Shown here: positions 31,359-43,700 of the stretch, piece by piece
How positions within the stretch are numbered: position 1 is the stretch's first letter
How the letters are laid out: the number at the start of each line of letters is the position of its first letter
Origin: Deinococcus arcticus
GTDB taxonomy: Bacteria > Deinococcota > Deinococci > Deinococcales > Deinococcaceae
Assembly (NCBI RefSeq): GCF_003028415.1
Contig: NZ_PYSV01000013.1
Location: 78,817 to 142,816 of the forward strand
Length of the DNA stretch: 64,000 nucleotides
Direction: 5' to 3'
The notes under the pieces: model-generated
Databases searched by the model: none
Told to the model about the DNA's origin: nothing
Seen by the model: the letters and a program-made list of their open reading frames with translations, nothing else
Program-made: the position numbers and the translations under genes

Positions 31359-31582
31359 ACTCGTGTGCGCTCCAACCGCTGAACCCTGTCCAGCACGCAC
31401 AACTTCTATTTCCTCCTGACCGCGACACCAAGCTTTATTCCGAGGGTCCTTGGACCCCAATAGTCTACCGAAACACCCCAGCTGTCTCAAGCCAGTCAGA
31501 GGACACCCCCACTGTTTCTCATCCCATTCCCGCCCCAGCCATCCACCGGATGCGCTGGGGCTCTCTCTTTGGAGGACCTCCC

Positions 31583-31840
31583 ATGAACCAAACCCCCTTT
31601 TACGATGTCGAACTCATCCGCGCCCGCCTTGGGCTGACCGCGGTGCCTGCGGCCGTCGCCATGGAGTACCTGCAAGTGCTCACCAACCTGAACGCCCTGG
31701 AGACCCTGCTCACGCCCTGCGCCTTCGACGAGCCAGGGCAGGACGCCCTGGCAAAGCTCTGCCGTGAACACCACGAACGCCGCGCCGAGTTGGAGGCTGC
31801 CTACCCCGTCCTGAGTGCCCTGTCCCGGCCCCATCACTGA
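31583..31840 (+). CDS. Small protein of unknown function
   Basis: 85 residues, acidic to neutral, probably helical, with no signal or membrane segment. ALETLLTPCAFDEPG and [22 protein letters not shown] are its most distinctive parts. GGAGGA lies 7 bases before the ATG. It is the first gene of the integrated element, 102 bases before the PrsW-like gene. No family is recognised. The stretch from 31391 to 31582 before it shows no gene. Confidence 0.55.
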   Translation: MNQTPFYDVELIRARLGLTAVPAAVAMEYLQVLTNLNALETLLTPCAFDEPGQDALAKLCREHHERRAELEAAYPVLSALSRPHH

Positions 31841-31942
31841 AGGGGGCGCGAACCCCGCTGGGGGTGTTTGGGGGGGCCTGCGTCAAGTGTGCCCCACACC
31901 CTCAGCCCCCTCCCCTATCGTCGCCCTACCAACAGGTGAACC

Positions 31943-33004
31943 GTGACTGACACAACCACATCAGCTCCACTGCCCACCTCGGAACCCCAATCTTCTCTTA
32001 CGTCACCACCTGTCCGTTCCGAGCGTCCCCTTCAGAACCTCATCGACGACTTCAAGGGCCTGCCCTTCGATGTCCTTTTCCCTGTGAAACGCTGGCTTGG
32101 CGACCAGCCCTGGAAGATGCGCTGGGTGCAGGCCCTGCTGTTCTTTGCACTCTTCCCGCTGTCCCTGACCCACCTGTGGGGCATCGGCGCGGAAATTCAC
32201 GAGGCCGCCTGGGCCATCGGCCTGTACTTCGCTCTGCTGTGGGGCTACGTCCTGTGGCTTCTCGTGCAGCCCGGCACCCTGAAACGCCGCAACATCGTCA
32301 TCCCCACGGTCTTTACCGCCATCGTGGGCGTCCTGCTGGTCCTGGGCATCCAGCAGCTGCCGTTCGTCAGCCTGCTGTACAGTGCCACCGAGTGGTCGTT
32401 CAGTCCGGCTCGCCTGGTCGGCTTCGTCGTTGGCGTCGGCCTCCTGGAAGAGGCCGTGAAGCTCCTGCCCATCTTCTGGCTCGCCGTGAAGCTCCGCGAA
32501 ATCTACACGCCCCGTGAAGCGGCCTTCTACGCAGGTCTGAGCGGCCTGGCGTTCGGCGTGGCCGAAGCCGTGGCGTACTCCATCAGCTACACCGACCTCA
32601 ATACCGTTGGCATGGCCTACGGCGTCGTTGGCAGCGGCAACTACGTCATCATGGAGTTCCTGCGGCTCATCACGCTGCCCTTCCTGCACTGCGTGTTCAC
32701 CGGCATCGCCGGGTACTACCTGGGCCTGAGTCTGCTTGCCCCACAGCGACGCACCGCTCTGCTCCTCCTCGGCCTGGGCGTCGCCGCCCTGATTCACGGC
32801 CTGTACGACTTCCTGGCAGGCAGCTGGCTCGGCATCGCCATGGGAGCAGTGTCCATCCTGATGTTCGTCGCCTACCTCCGCAGCGCCGAACACATCACTG
32901 AGCACATCACCGGAACCTCTGCCGTTTCGGCCGCACCTACGTCTACCCAAGCCGTAGCCGAAGTCAACACCGAAACTGCGCAGCCCATCGGAGAACACGC
33001 ATGA
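31943..33004 (+). CDS. PrsW-family intramembrane metalloprotease
   Basis: A 353-residue polytopic protein with about eight membrane helices. The PrsW catalytic signature is complete: LLEEAVKLLPIFW (EExxK), FGVAEAVAYS, LHCVFTGIAGYYLGL and HGLYDFLAG. PrsW proteases cut anti-sigma factors or other membrane-bound proteins. The N-terminal 60 residues and C-terminal tail are soluble and low in complexity. It overlaps the next gene by 4 bases. A PrsW in the first part of a defence-type island suggests a sensor or effector role by proteolysis (inference). Confidence 0.88.
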   Translation: MTDTTTSAPLPTSEPQSSLTSPPVRSERPLQNLIDDFKGLPFDVLFPVKRWLGDQPWKMRWVQALLFFALFPLSLTHLWGIGAEIHEAAWAIGLYFALLWGYVLWLLVQPGTLKRRNIVIPTVFTAIVGVLLVLGIQQLPFVSLLYSATEWSFSPARLVGFVVGVGLLEEAVKLLPIFWLAVKLREIYTPREAAFYAGLSGLAFGVAEAVAYSISYTDLNTVGMAYGVVGSGNYVIMEFLRLITLPFLHCVFTGIAGYYLGLSLLAPQRRTALLLLGLGVAALIHGLYDFLAGSWLGIAMGAVSILMFVAYLRSAEHITEHITGTSAVSAAPTSTQAVAEVNTETAQPIGEHA

Positions 33005-33390
33005 CCGGACGCCACACCGTGCCCACAGGCCAGGTGCCCACCTCGGCCACTCCCTCCCCTCAAGCTCAACCCGAACGCGAAGCAGGCGCAAGGACCACCC
33101 AGCCCAAGCAAGCTGCCTCAGGACAGGAGGACTTCCGCATCTGGCTGCCCCGCGTCCTGATGCTGACGAACATCATCCTGCTGGGTCTACTGGCTTTCCA
33201 GCTCACCCACCGCCCCAAGTACGAATACATGACGGTCGGGCCCAGCGACATCACCTTTAAAGCCGAGATGGACAACTACGGTGCGGCAGGCTGGAAAACC
33301 GAAAGCTGTCGCCGGGCTTCGGACGGCAGCGATTACAGCCCAACCATGAGCTACGAGTGCATCATGTCCCGCCCGAAGTTGGGCTGGTGA
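33001..33390 (+). CDS. Small single-pass membrane protein
   Basis: 129 residues: a disordered, Pro/Thr/Gln-rich N-terminus of about 45 residues, one membrane helix (LPRVLMLTNIILLGLLAFQL), then a small extracytoplasmic domain with YEYMTVGPSDITFKAEMD and AAGWKTESCRRAS. The FKAEMDNYGAAGW pattern recalls DUF4177-type domains. Two cysteines could pair outside the membrane. Translational coupling to the PrsW-like protease (ATGA overlap) makes it a candidate substrate or partner (inference). Confidence 0.6.
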   Translation: MTGRHTVPTGQVPTSATPSPQAQPEREAGARTTQPKQAASGQEDFRIWLPRVLMLTNIILLGLLAFQLTHRPKYEYMTVGPSDITFKAEMDNYGAAGWKTESCRRASDGSDYSPTMSYECIMSRPKLGW

Positions 33391-33397
33391 GGTCATC

Positions 33398-34123
33398 ATG
33401 TCGTTCTTGAAGAAGCTTGAGGAAATCAGCAAGAAGGCCACCGAAGTTGCCTCTGAAATTGGTGTCGAAAGTCAGAAACGTTACGCCGAATATCAACAGA
33501 AAACCGAAGAACAGCGCAAAGTCGCCGAGGCAGAGGCTGCCAGGAAGAAGGCAGATACGGATGCATTCCTGGCTCAGCACATACCGAGCATTGTGAAATT
33601 CAAGGTCGCTGCCAACTACCACGGCGGGTACCCCGGCATGCCCGATATCATCGATGGCGGCGAACTGTATGTCGGCGAGTGGGACCTGGTATGGGTCAAG
33701 CACCAAACCGTGATTCATCTCCCTTACTGCGATACCCATGACCTTGAGCTGGAGAACTTCAAAGTCAGTATGGTGCGCAGCATCATTGCAGGCGGACATG
33801 ACAACGACGTGCACCGGCTCAAGAACACGGTGGTGGTGGTCTGCCGCATCAATGATGTGAAGCAGCGTGTCAAATTCGAAATCTGGGGCGGCCTCAGCGT
33901 ACATGCTGGCGCACTGAACGCCCAGAAAGTCATTGACCACATGGCCGAGTTTCGGCATCTGTTCGTCGCAGAGTCCCAGCCAACTCCCGCCACACCTCAA
34001 GTTGCGGCGGGAGGTATCTCCGTTACTGCCGAGCTGGAGCGTCTGGCCGAACTACACGCCAAGGGCGTGCTTGATGCGGAGGAATTCAAGGCATTCAAGG
34101 CAAAGCTGCTGGAAAAGCTGTAG
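33398..34123 (+). CDS. SHOCT-domain protein with N-terminal coiled coil
   Basis: 241 residues. Residues 1-55 form a Lys/Glu-rich coiled coil ([20 protein letters not shown]...). A beta-rich middle part contains [20 protein letters not shown] and a PH-like pattern. The C-terminus, [20 protein letters not shown] then [15 protein letters not shown], is a SHOCT oligomerisation motif. It lies 7 bases after the small membrane protein, so it is the third gene of the PrsW unit. A hairpin separates it from hsdM. Confidence 0.7.
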   Translation: MSFLKKLEEISKKATEVASEIGVESQKRYAEYQQKTEEQRKVAEAEAARKKADTDAFLAQHIPSIVKFKVAANYHGGYPGMPDIIDGGELYVGEWDLVWVKHQTVIHLPYCDTHDLELENFKVSMVRSIIAGGHDNDVHRLKNTVVVVCRINDVKQRVKFEIWGGLSVHAGALNAQKVIDHMAEFRHLFVAESQPTPATPQVAAGGISVTAELERLAELHAKGVLDAEEFKAFKAKLLEKL

Positions 34124-34143
34124 TCCAGAATTTAACAGAAACA

Positions 34144-34177
34144 GAGTCCTGGACGACAAAAATCGCGTCCAGGACTC
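34144..34177. terminator. Hairpin before the restriction operon
   Basis: GAGTCCTGGACG (34144-34155) and CGTCCAGGACTC (34166-34177) form a perfect 12-bp stem with a 10-nt loop. There is no T-run after it, so it may be a weak terminator of the PrsW unit or a control site for hsdM, which starts 41 bases later. Confidence 0.5.
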
Positions 34178-34218
34178 ATCCACATTCAGCCCCATGCGCC
34201 TATCTTAAGAAGGATTTC

Positions 34219-36658
<2,440 letters not shown>

Positions 36659-36672
<14 letters not shown>

Positions 36673-38689
36673 CGTGCAGAAGAAAACACTGGGGCAGTTA
36701 TGTCGGTTCGAGAACGGCTCAGCATTCAGGCCAGAAGACTGGGGAAGTCATGGATTGCCCATAATTCGAATTCAGAATTTGAACGGCAGCACCGACTTCA
36801 ACTGCTTCGAGAGAAGCAGCGAAGGGCATGTCGTCGTCAATCCTGGTGACTTACTCTTCTCGTGGTCGGGCAGTAGAGGAACATCCTTTGGGCCCTTTCG
36901 TTGGAATGGAGCTAAGGGGCTGTTAAACCAACACATTTTCAAGCTCCACTTAACTTCAGGAGTGGACCCTTCATGGCTATTTCAATCTCTTAAACATCTC
37001 ACCCCGACTATTGAACAAGATGCCCATGGAGCTTCTGGCCTAGTTCACATCAAGAAGAGTGAGTTAGAGGGATATGAGCTTCTCACTCCACCCCTCCCCG
37101 AACAGCGCCGTATAGCTGAAATCCTCGACACCCTTGACCGCACCATTGAGGGCACGCAGCGCGTCATCGAGAAGCTTCAGGCCAGCCGCCAGGGCCTGCT
37201 ACACGACCTCCTGAAGCGAGGGTTAGACGAACGGGGTCAGCTCCGAGACCCAGAGCAGAACCCACAACAGTTCGAAAGCACAGAGCTGGGCATATTGCCG
37301 AGAGACTGGAACGTCACACAGCTTCAAAATGTGGCACACAAAATTACCGATGGTGACCATCACACACCGAAACGGGCCAGTTCGGGCGTTTTGCTATTAA
37401 GCGCAAGAAACGTCCTTAACGGAGAACTTGCCCTTGATGACGTTGACTATGTGCCAGAACAGGAATACCAGCGGATGATTCGGCGTTGTTTCCCTGAGCC
37501 TGGAGACATCCTTATTTCGTGTTCTGGGACCATCGGGAGGGTTGCAGCCATCCCAGCGGGGATGAGGTGCTGCTTGGTCCGCAGTGCCGCGCTTGTAAAA
37601 CTGAACCAAACTCAGCTCACCACCCGCTTTGCTGAATGGGCGCTGCGTTCTTCTGGAACACAAGCCCAAATTCGCAACACGCAGCTTCAGGCTGCACAGC
37701 CGAATCTGTTTCAGGGAGCTATCCAGCAACTCATCATTCCGCTGCCCTCGGTTGACGAGCAAGCGCGCATCGCAGGACTGCTCGACGGATTTCAAAACCG
37801 AGTGGACACGGAACTCTCCAAGCTGGACAAGCTCCAGGCGCTCAAGCGTGGCCTGATGGACGACCTGCTCACCGGGCGGGTGCGGGTGCCCTTGCCTGCT
37901 GCCGAAGTCGAAGACAGCGATGCTGGTCATCCTCTTCGACCTGCTGCTCAAATTGCTGTCCCAGAGGACTTCCCCGTTATCCCGACGATGCCCGCTCTGG
38001 TCCCCCAGCCTGCCATGTACCGTGCTGCGGCTGGTGCTGATACCCAAGCCATGTCTGAATGGACACGCCAGCTGGTAGAGGCCGTCCAGGGCCAGCGGGT
38101 GGCAACGTACACTCCCGATGCGCTGGACGCGGTGCTGCCGGAGCTTATGGGTCTGACCTCTGACCGCCAGGGTCTCCTGAAGGTACCGGACGTCCTCTCG
38201 AAGGCGGGGGTCCGCTTCATGCTGCTCCCTCACACCAGCCAGAGCAAAACAAACGGTGCGGCCTTCTATCTGGACGAGCCGGGGCGCACGCAGCCTGTCG
38301 TGGGCCTGTCTCTGCGCTACCCGTACCTGGATGTGTTCTGGTTCAACCTGCTGCACGAGCTCGCGCACATTCGGCTGGGCCATGCACCGGTCCCCGAAGA
38401 ATCGCTGGAGGAGTACGACACCAGCAGCCCAGACGAGCAGGCCGCGAACGGGTGGGCTCAGGACCTCCTGATTCCCCCTGATGAATGGCAGGCGTTCTTC
38501 GCCAGGCACCCTGCCAGCGACCCTCAGCTGTTCCATCTCGCTCGCAGGGTCGGGCGGCACATCTCCATCGTCGCCGGAAGGTACGGGCACGAAACGAAGA
38601 ACTGGAGCCGCGTAAACCCTCCCAAGCTTCGGCCTAACGTCACCGCTGAACTCAAGGCACTCAGCAATAAGCTCACTGGCGAGCCCTGA
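36659..38689 (+). CDS. hsdS: HsdS specificity subunit fused to an ImmA/IrrE-type metallopeptidase domain
   Basis: 676 residues in one frame. Residues 1-440 are a normal HsdS: target-recognition domain 1, a conserved helix ([20 protein letters not shown]), target-recognition domain 2, and a second helix ([20 protein letters not shown]). After a Pro-rich linker, residues about 480-676 form a peptidase domain with [12 protein letters not shown] (HExxH at 566-570) and an acidic [16 protein letters not shown] stretch, the ImmA/IrrE pattern. The start at 36659 overlaps hsdM by 14 bases. Both recognition domains are visibly AT-richer than their surroundings. The continuous frame argues against an assembly error, but I could not test it. 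Confidence 0.85.
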
Positions 38690-38690
38690 C

Positions 38691-39602
38691 GTGGCACGAC
38701 CTGACGCGGCGGCGCACTTCGACGAGCTGGTCCGTCGTACCCAGATTTACCGGAACAGCGCTGAGTACCTGGAAGCGCTACGGGTCGTTGCGGCGCTTTC
38801 GGGCTTCTCGCCATTCAACGCCTACCTGCTCCAGGTGCAGCGGCCCACCCTGCGATTCGCTGCCCGGCTCCCCGACTGGGAATGGAAGTTCAGGCGAACG
38901 GTTCGCAGTGACCGACCCGTGTTTCCACTCGTCATCCTCAAGCCCTTCGGTCCCGTGGATTTTGTGATTGATTACGAGGATACCCAGGGAGAACCGCTGC
39001 CGCAGCAGGTGCTGGAGCCGTACCGGGCGCATGGCTACGTGAGCAGTGAATCCTGGGAGTGCTTGATGCGCAATGCCCGGCGGCGCGGCGTCCTGGTGGA
39101 GTTCCGCGACGACGGTTCTGGGGCAGCGGGAAGCATCGGACCGTACTCGCTCCCAGTGGGGACTGGCTGGAAACCACAGAAGCTAAACAAAGAGGAGCCT
39201 CCAGTGAGGTACCGCGTTCAGCTGAGCGGCCAGACAACCCAGCTCAACCGGGCATCGCAGTTCGTCACCTTGCTGCACGAGCTGGGTCACCTGTGCTGCG
39301 GGCACGTCGGCGGCATCAGTAGTGACGACTGGCCGCAGCGGCCACACGAGGTCCCTCAGGTGGCCGAGTTCGAGGCGGAGTCGGTGGCATTCATCGTGTG
39401 CCGACGCCTGGGGCTCGACTCCAACTCAGAAGAGTACCTGGCCGGGTATGTCGGTCGTGGCGAAGATGTGCCGCATGGCGTGAGTATCTACACCATCCTG
39501 AAAGCAGCTGGACTCATCGAGGGCTGGGCCACCAAGCTCAGCTGGCCGCAAAAACCCCGGAAGGAAGCGTCGGAGCGCAGGCGCAGAGGACTGGACCAAT
39601 GA
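38691..39602 (+). CDS. ArdC-like protein with ImmA/IrrE-type metallopeptidase domain
   Basis: 303 residues from a GTG start one base after the hsdS stop. The N-terminal half (FSPFNAYLLQVQRPTLRFAA, then W...GR-like sequence and FPLVILKPFGPV) resembles the single-strand-DNA-binding region of ArdC antirestriction proteins. The C-terminal half has LLHELGHLCCGH (HExxH at 196-200) and AEFEAESVAFIVCRRLGL, whose E/E positions fit the third zinc ligand of this clan. ArdC proteins of plasmids help incoming DNA escape restriction. Here such a protein is encoded inside a restriction operon. Confidence 0.7.
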   Translation: MARPDAAAHFDELVRRTQIYRNSAEYLEALRVVAALSGFSPFNAYLLQVQRPTLRFAARLPDWEWKFRRTVRSDRPVFPLVILKPFGPVDFVIDYEDTQGEPLPQQVLEPYRAHGYVSSESWECLMRNARRRGVLVEFRDDGSGAAGSIGPYSLPVGTGWKPQKLNKEEPPVRYRVQLSGQTTQLNRASQFVTLLHELGHLCCGHVGGISSDDWPQRPHEVPQVAEFEAESVAFIVCRRLGLDSNSEEYLAGYVGRGEDVPHGVSIYTILKAAGLIEGWATKLSWPQKPRKEASERRRRGLDQ

Positions 39603-40777
39603 AAAAAATCGCCCGTACCCCCTGGTTTCCGACGTATCAGCGTGCCCGGCAGATGATGACGGCCATGGATGGTGTGGCCGCCAGTGACTTCCGCAGCATG
39701 GACGAAGCCATCGGCAAACAGATGGGCACGCCTCAGAGCCAGGTGAGCTGGAGCGATCCCGATGAGTGGATTGACGCCCGGCTCCAGGGCAAGGACCGCG
39801 ACCTGGCCCGGCAACTGTGGGACGGCCCGAAGCTGAACCCCAGGTACTCCGGGGGGGAAATGGCCCTGGCGCGGAACTACGGACTGCTGGAAACCGATAC
39901 AGCAGGGGTGTACAGACTCACGGCCAGAGGGCAGGCCTTCATTGCGCAGCAACCCGCCATCATCCGGGAAATTGACGAAGCGGAGGGGATCACGCAGCTG
40001 CTCTCCGTGCTGGCAACGATTGGCACAGCTCAGCGGAAAGACATCGTGGTGCCCTGGATGGAGGCCCTCGCCCCAGGTGGGGATGGCCGTTCGCAGGGGA
40101 CGATGGAGAGCAAGCTTTACGACCGTCTGGTCAATGTCGTGGAGCGCGGTCTGGTTGAGCGCGATGGGCACAAGTACGTTCTGACCAGCCAGGGCCGGAA
40201 GTACGCCACGAGCGTGGAAGTTCAGCAGAAGAACTCAGCCAAGCTCACGCTGGACAGCGCCCTGGCGACGTACCGCGCTGAGCAGCGGAGCCGCCTGCGG
40301 GACCTCCTGAGGACCATGCACCCTTACCGGTTTGAGCACCTCATCCGGACGCTGCTGATGGCGATGGGGTACGAAAATGTCGAGGTGACGAAGCAGAGTG
40401 GCGACGGCGGAATTGACGTCCTGGCTGACCTGCGCTTCGGCGTCACCTCATTCCGTGAGGCCATCCAGGTCAAGCGGGTTCAGCAGAACATCCAGCCGGG
40501 CACCGTCAACGAGCTGCGTGGCAGCCTGCACAACGCCAAGGCCCTTAAGGGCACCATCTTCACCGTTGCCAGCTTCTCCAAGAAGGCCAGGGAAGCCGCC
40601 GCACCGGACAACACGGTGCCAATCACCCTGGTGGATGGCGACGAGCTCATCGACCTGCTCATCAAGCACCACATCGGGGTCACCGTGACACGGGTGGAGT
40701 TGGTCACGGACATTAACGACCAGTTGTTCTCCAGCGAGCCGATGACCGCTCAGGAAAAACAGGACGCGGACGCATGA
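39599..40777 (+). CDS. Mrr-type restriction endonuclease
   Basis: 392 residues. The N-terminal half is winged-helix-like (ETDTAGVYRLTARGQAFI; LVNVVERGLVERDGHKYVLT). The C-terminal half is an Mrr catalytic domain: HPYRFEHLIRTLLMAMGYENV, then SGDGGIDVLADL and IQVKRVQQNIQPGTVNELRG, giving the E...D...QVK core of the PD-(D/E)XK fold, then VASFSKKAREAA. Mrr-family enzymes cut modified DNA (type IV). It overlaps its neighbours by 4 bases on both sides, between the ArdC-like gene and hsdR. Confidence 0.88.
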   Translation: MKKIARTPWFPTYQRARQMMTAMDGVAASDFRSMDEAIGKQMGTPQSQVSWSDPDEWIDARLQGKDRDLARQLWDGPKLNPRYSGGEMALARNYGLLETDTAGVYRLTARGQAFIAQQPAIIREIDEAEGITQLLSVLATIGTAQRKDIVVPWMEALAPGGDGRSQGTMESKLYDRLVNVVERGLVERDGHKYVLTSQGRKYATSVEVQQKNSAKLTLDSALATYRAEQRSRLRDLLRTMHPYRFEHLIRTLLMAMGYENVEVTKQSGDGGIDVLADLRFGVTSFREAIQVKRVQQNIQPGTVNELRGSLHNAKALKGTIFTVASFSKKAREAAAPDNTVPITLVDGDELIDLLIKHHIGVTVTRVELVTDINDQLFSSEPMTAQEKQDADA

Positions 40778-43700
40778 CCCCTGGAGCCGAATACAACGAG
40801 GTGGAAGCCCCCCTGCTCCGGCACCTTCAGGGCCTGGGCTGGAGTTACCTGGAGGGCGACAAGTTTGTCCCTGCGGTCACGGAGCGGGAATCGTTCCAGC
40901 AGCACCTGCTGGAGGGGCGACTGCGGGAAGCAGTCAGGCGCATCAACGCACCCGACTGCCCCTGGCTGGAGGACGCGCACATCAGTCAGGCCGTGAGCCA
41001 GCTCACCCGGCTTCCAGCCGGTCTCCACGGGCTCATGGCCGTGAACGAGCACCTGACCAGGGTGCTGCTGGACGGGGCGCAGGTCACGGGACCGGACGGG
41101 AAGGGTCACACGGTCCGGTTCATTGAATTCCGGCCGGAGTACCTGCACCGGAACGACTTCCTGGCAGTGAATCAGTTCCGGGTGGACCCGCCCGGCCACT
41201 CTGGCGGGGCCGGGTACATCGTGCCGGACGTCGTGCTGTTCGTGAACGGCATTCCCCTGGTGGTCGTGGAATGCAAGTCCCCCGATGTCACGGCCCCCAT
41301 CGAGAAGAGCGTCAACGACCTGCTGCTCTACCAGAACCTGCGCGGCAGCGTGGAGCCGGAAGGCGTGCAGGGCTTCTTCCACACGGTGCAGCTGCTCGTG
41401 GGGACAAGCTTCTACGAGGCGGTGCTCGGCACGGTCGGTGCGCCCCTGGAGAGCTTCCTGACCTGGAAGGACACGTACCCGTTCACACGGGAACAGGTGC
41501 AGGCGCAGCTCGGTAAGCCCCAGTTGCATGCCCAGCAGGTGCTCACGGCGGGCGTGCTGAACCCAGCCACGCTGCTGGACCTGCTGGAGAATTTCACGCT
41601 CACGGACGCGAAGAGCAAACGCGTCGCCCGTTACCAGCAGTACCGCGCCGTACGCAAGGCCCTCCAGCGGCTCAGGACCGGGAAGACCAAGCTGCTGGGC
41701 GCGGAAGTGGACGGGCGAGGCGGGGTCGTGTGGCACACCCAGGGGTCCGGCAAGAGCCTGACGATGATGTTCCTGGTCCGGGCCATCCGGACAATTCCAG
41801 AGTTGCGGTCCTACAAGATTGTCGTCGTCACCGACCGCCGGGACCTGGAGAAGCAGCTTGCCAGCACCGCGAGGGTGGCCGGGGAGCCCGTGAAGGTCGC
41901 CAGGGGCGTGAAGGAGCTGTATCAGGCGCTGGCCGTGCCGGGCGCGGGGTTCGTGTTCGGGATGGTGCAGAAGCTGCGCGGCCAGCCGGAAGAGACCTTC
42001 GACGCGAACCAGGCTGTGGTCAACGCGCAGCCGAACCTGCTGGTGCTGGTGGACGAAGCGCACCGCTCGCACAGCAGCGCCCAGCACGCCAACCTGCGGG
42101 CGGCCCTGCCGAACGCCGCCATGATTGGCTTTACCGGTACGCCGATTATCAAAGGGCAAGCGAAGAAGACGCACGAGATTTTCGGGCCGATGATTGACCA
42201 GTACACCATCCTGGAAAGCCAGGAGGACCGGGCGACCGTGCCGATTCTGTACGAGGGCCGCAAGGTCAATGCTTTCCTGAAAGACGGGAAGAGCGTGGAC
42301 CAGCTCTTCGACCTGTTCTTCGACCAGCTGACGGACGACCAGCGGGACGAGTTGCAGCGCAGGTACGCCACGCAGGGTGAACTGCTGAACTCCCCGAAGC
42401 TCATCGCGGACAAGGCGCAGGACATACTGCTGCACTACGCCAGCGAGGTGCTCCCGAACGGCTTCAAGGCGCAGGTCGTGGCGCACAGCCGCGCCGCTGC
42501 CGTGCAGTACCACAAGGCGTTCGTCCGGGCGCAGCAGGACCTGGTCACCGAGTTGAACGAGCTGAACCCCCTGTTCCTGAGTCTGCCCATCGAGAAGCTC
42601 GCCAGCCTGGAAGAACGTACCCGCAGGCTCGTGGCGGCCCATCCGCACCGGGAGCGGCTGGCCGGGCTGGAGTTCGCCACGGTGATTTCAGACGGCGGGA
42701 AGGACGACCCCGCCGAGTGGGCTGAATGGACGGACCCGGCCAAGCAGGCCAAGCGCATCGGCGAGGACGGGCAGTTCAAGGACCCGAAGCACCCGCTCGG
42801 CCTCATCATCGTGAAGAGCATGCTACTGACGGGCTTCGACGCGCCGGTCGAGCAGGCGCTGTATCTGGACCGGAACATCCGGAACCATGAGCTGCTTCAG
42901 GCGATTGCCCGTGTGAACCGCACCGCCCCCGGCAAACGCCACGGGCTGGTCGTGGACTACTTCGGGGTGGGGCACCACCTGGCGCAGGCCCTGAGCGACT
43001 ACACGCAGGCAGACATCCAGGGCAGCATGCAATCCATCACCGACACGCTGCCAAAGCTCGCAGCGGCCCACCTGGACGCCACCCGCCTGTTCACGGACGC
43101 CGGGCTGGCCCTGGATGACCGGGAAGCCTGCGTGAACCACCTGGCCGACCCGAAACAGCGGGCGGAATTCAAGGTGAAGCTTAAGGAGTTCCTCGACGCC
43201 CTGGACATCGTGCTGCCCCGCCCGGAAGCGCTGAAGTTCATCCGGGACGCCACGCTCCTCAGCCGGATTTACGACATGGTCCGGAAGGTGTACCGCGACA
43301 CCGAGGACGAGGGCCTGCCCCTGGGCGCGGGAGCGAAGGTCAAGGCGCTCATCGCCCAGTACGTAGACGCCGAGGGCATCCAGGTCAAGGTGCCGCGCAT
43401 CGAGGTGCTCGACCCGAACTTCCGCCAGGAGGTCGGCGGCTTCAAATCCAAACGCACCCAGGCTGCCGCCATGGAGCACGCCGCCCGGCACTTCATCACC
43501 GCCCACCTGGATGACGACCCGGTGTTCTACCAGAAGCTGAGTGAACGGCTGCAAGACATCATCAAGCTGCACAACGAGCACTGGGACGCCCTGGTCGAGG
43601 CCCTCAAGCGGTTCATCGCGGAGATGCAGAGTGGCAGACCCGCCGACCGGACGGGGCTCGACCCGAAGACGGAAGCGCCCTTCTTCAGCCTGATTGTCGC

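Noticed and set aside
31312..31390. A second tRNA-Ile gene at the left end of the island
   Set aside because: The acceptor 5' strand does not pair with the 3' strand and the anticodon 5' stem is altered, so it is only an attachment-site remnant.
40750..42648. A 632-codon open frame on the minus strand opposite hsdR
   Set aside because: A shadow of hsdR; hsdR has complete family motifs, and the antisense product has none.
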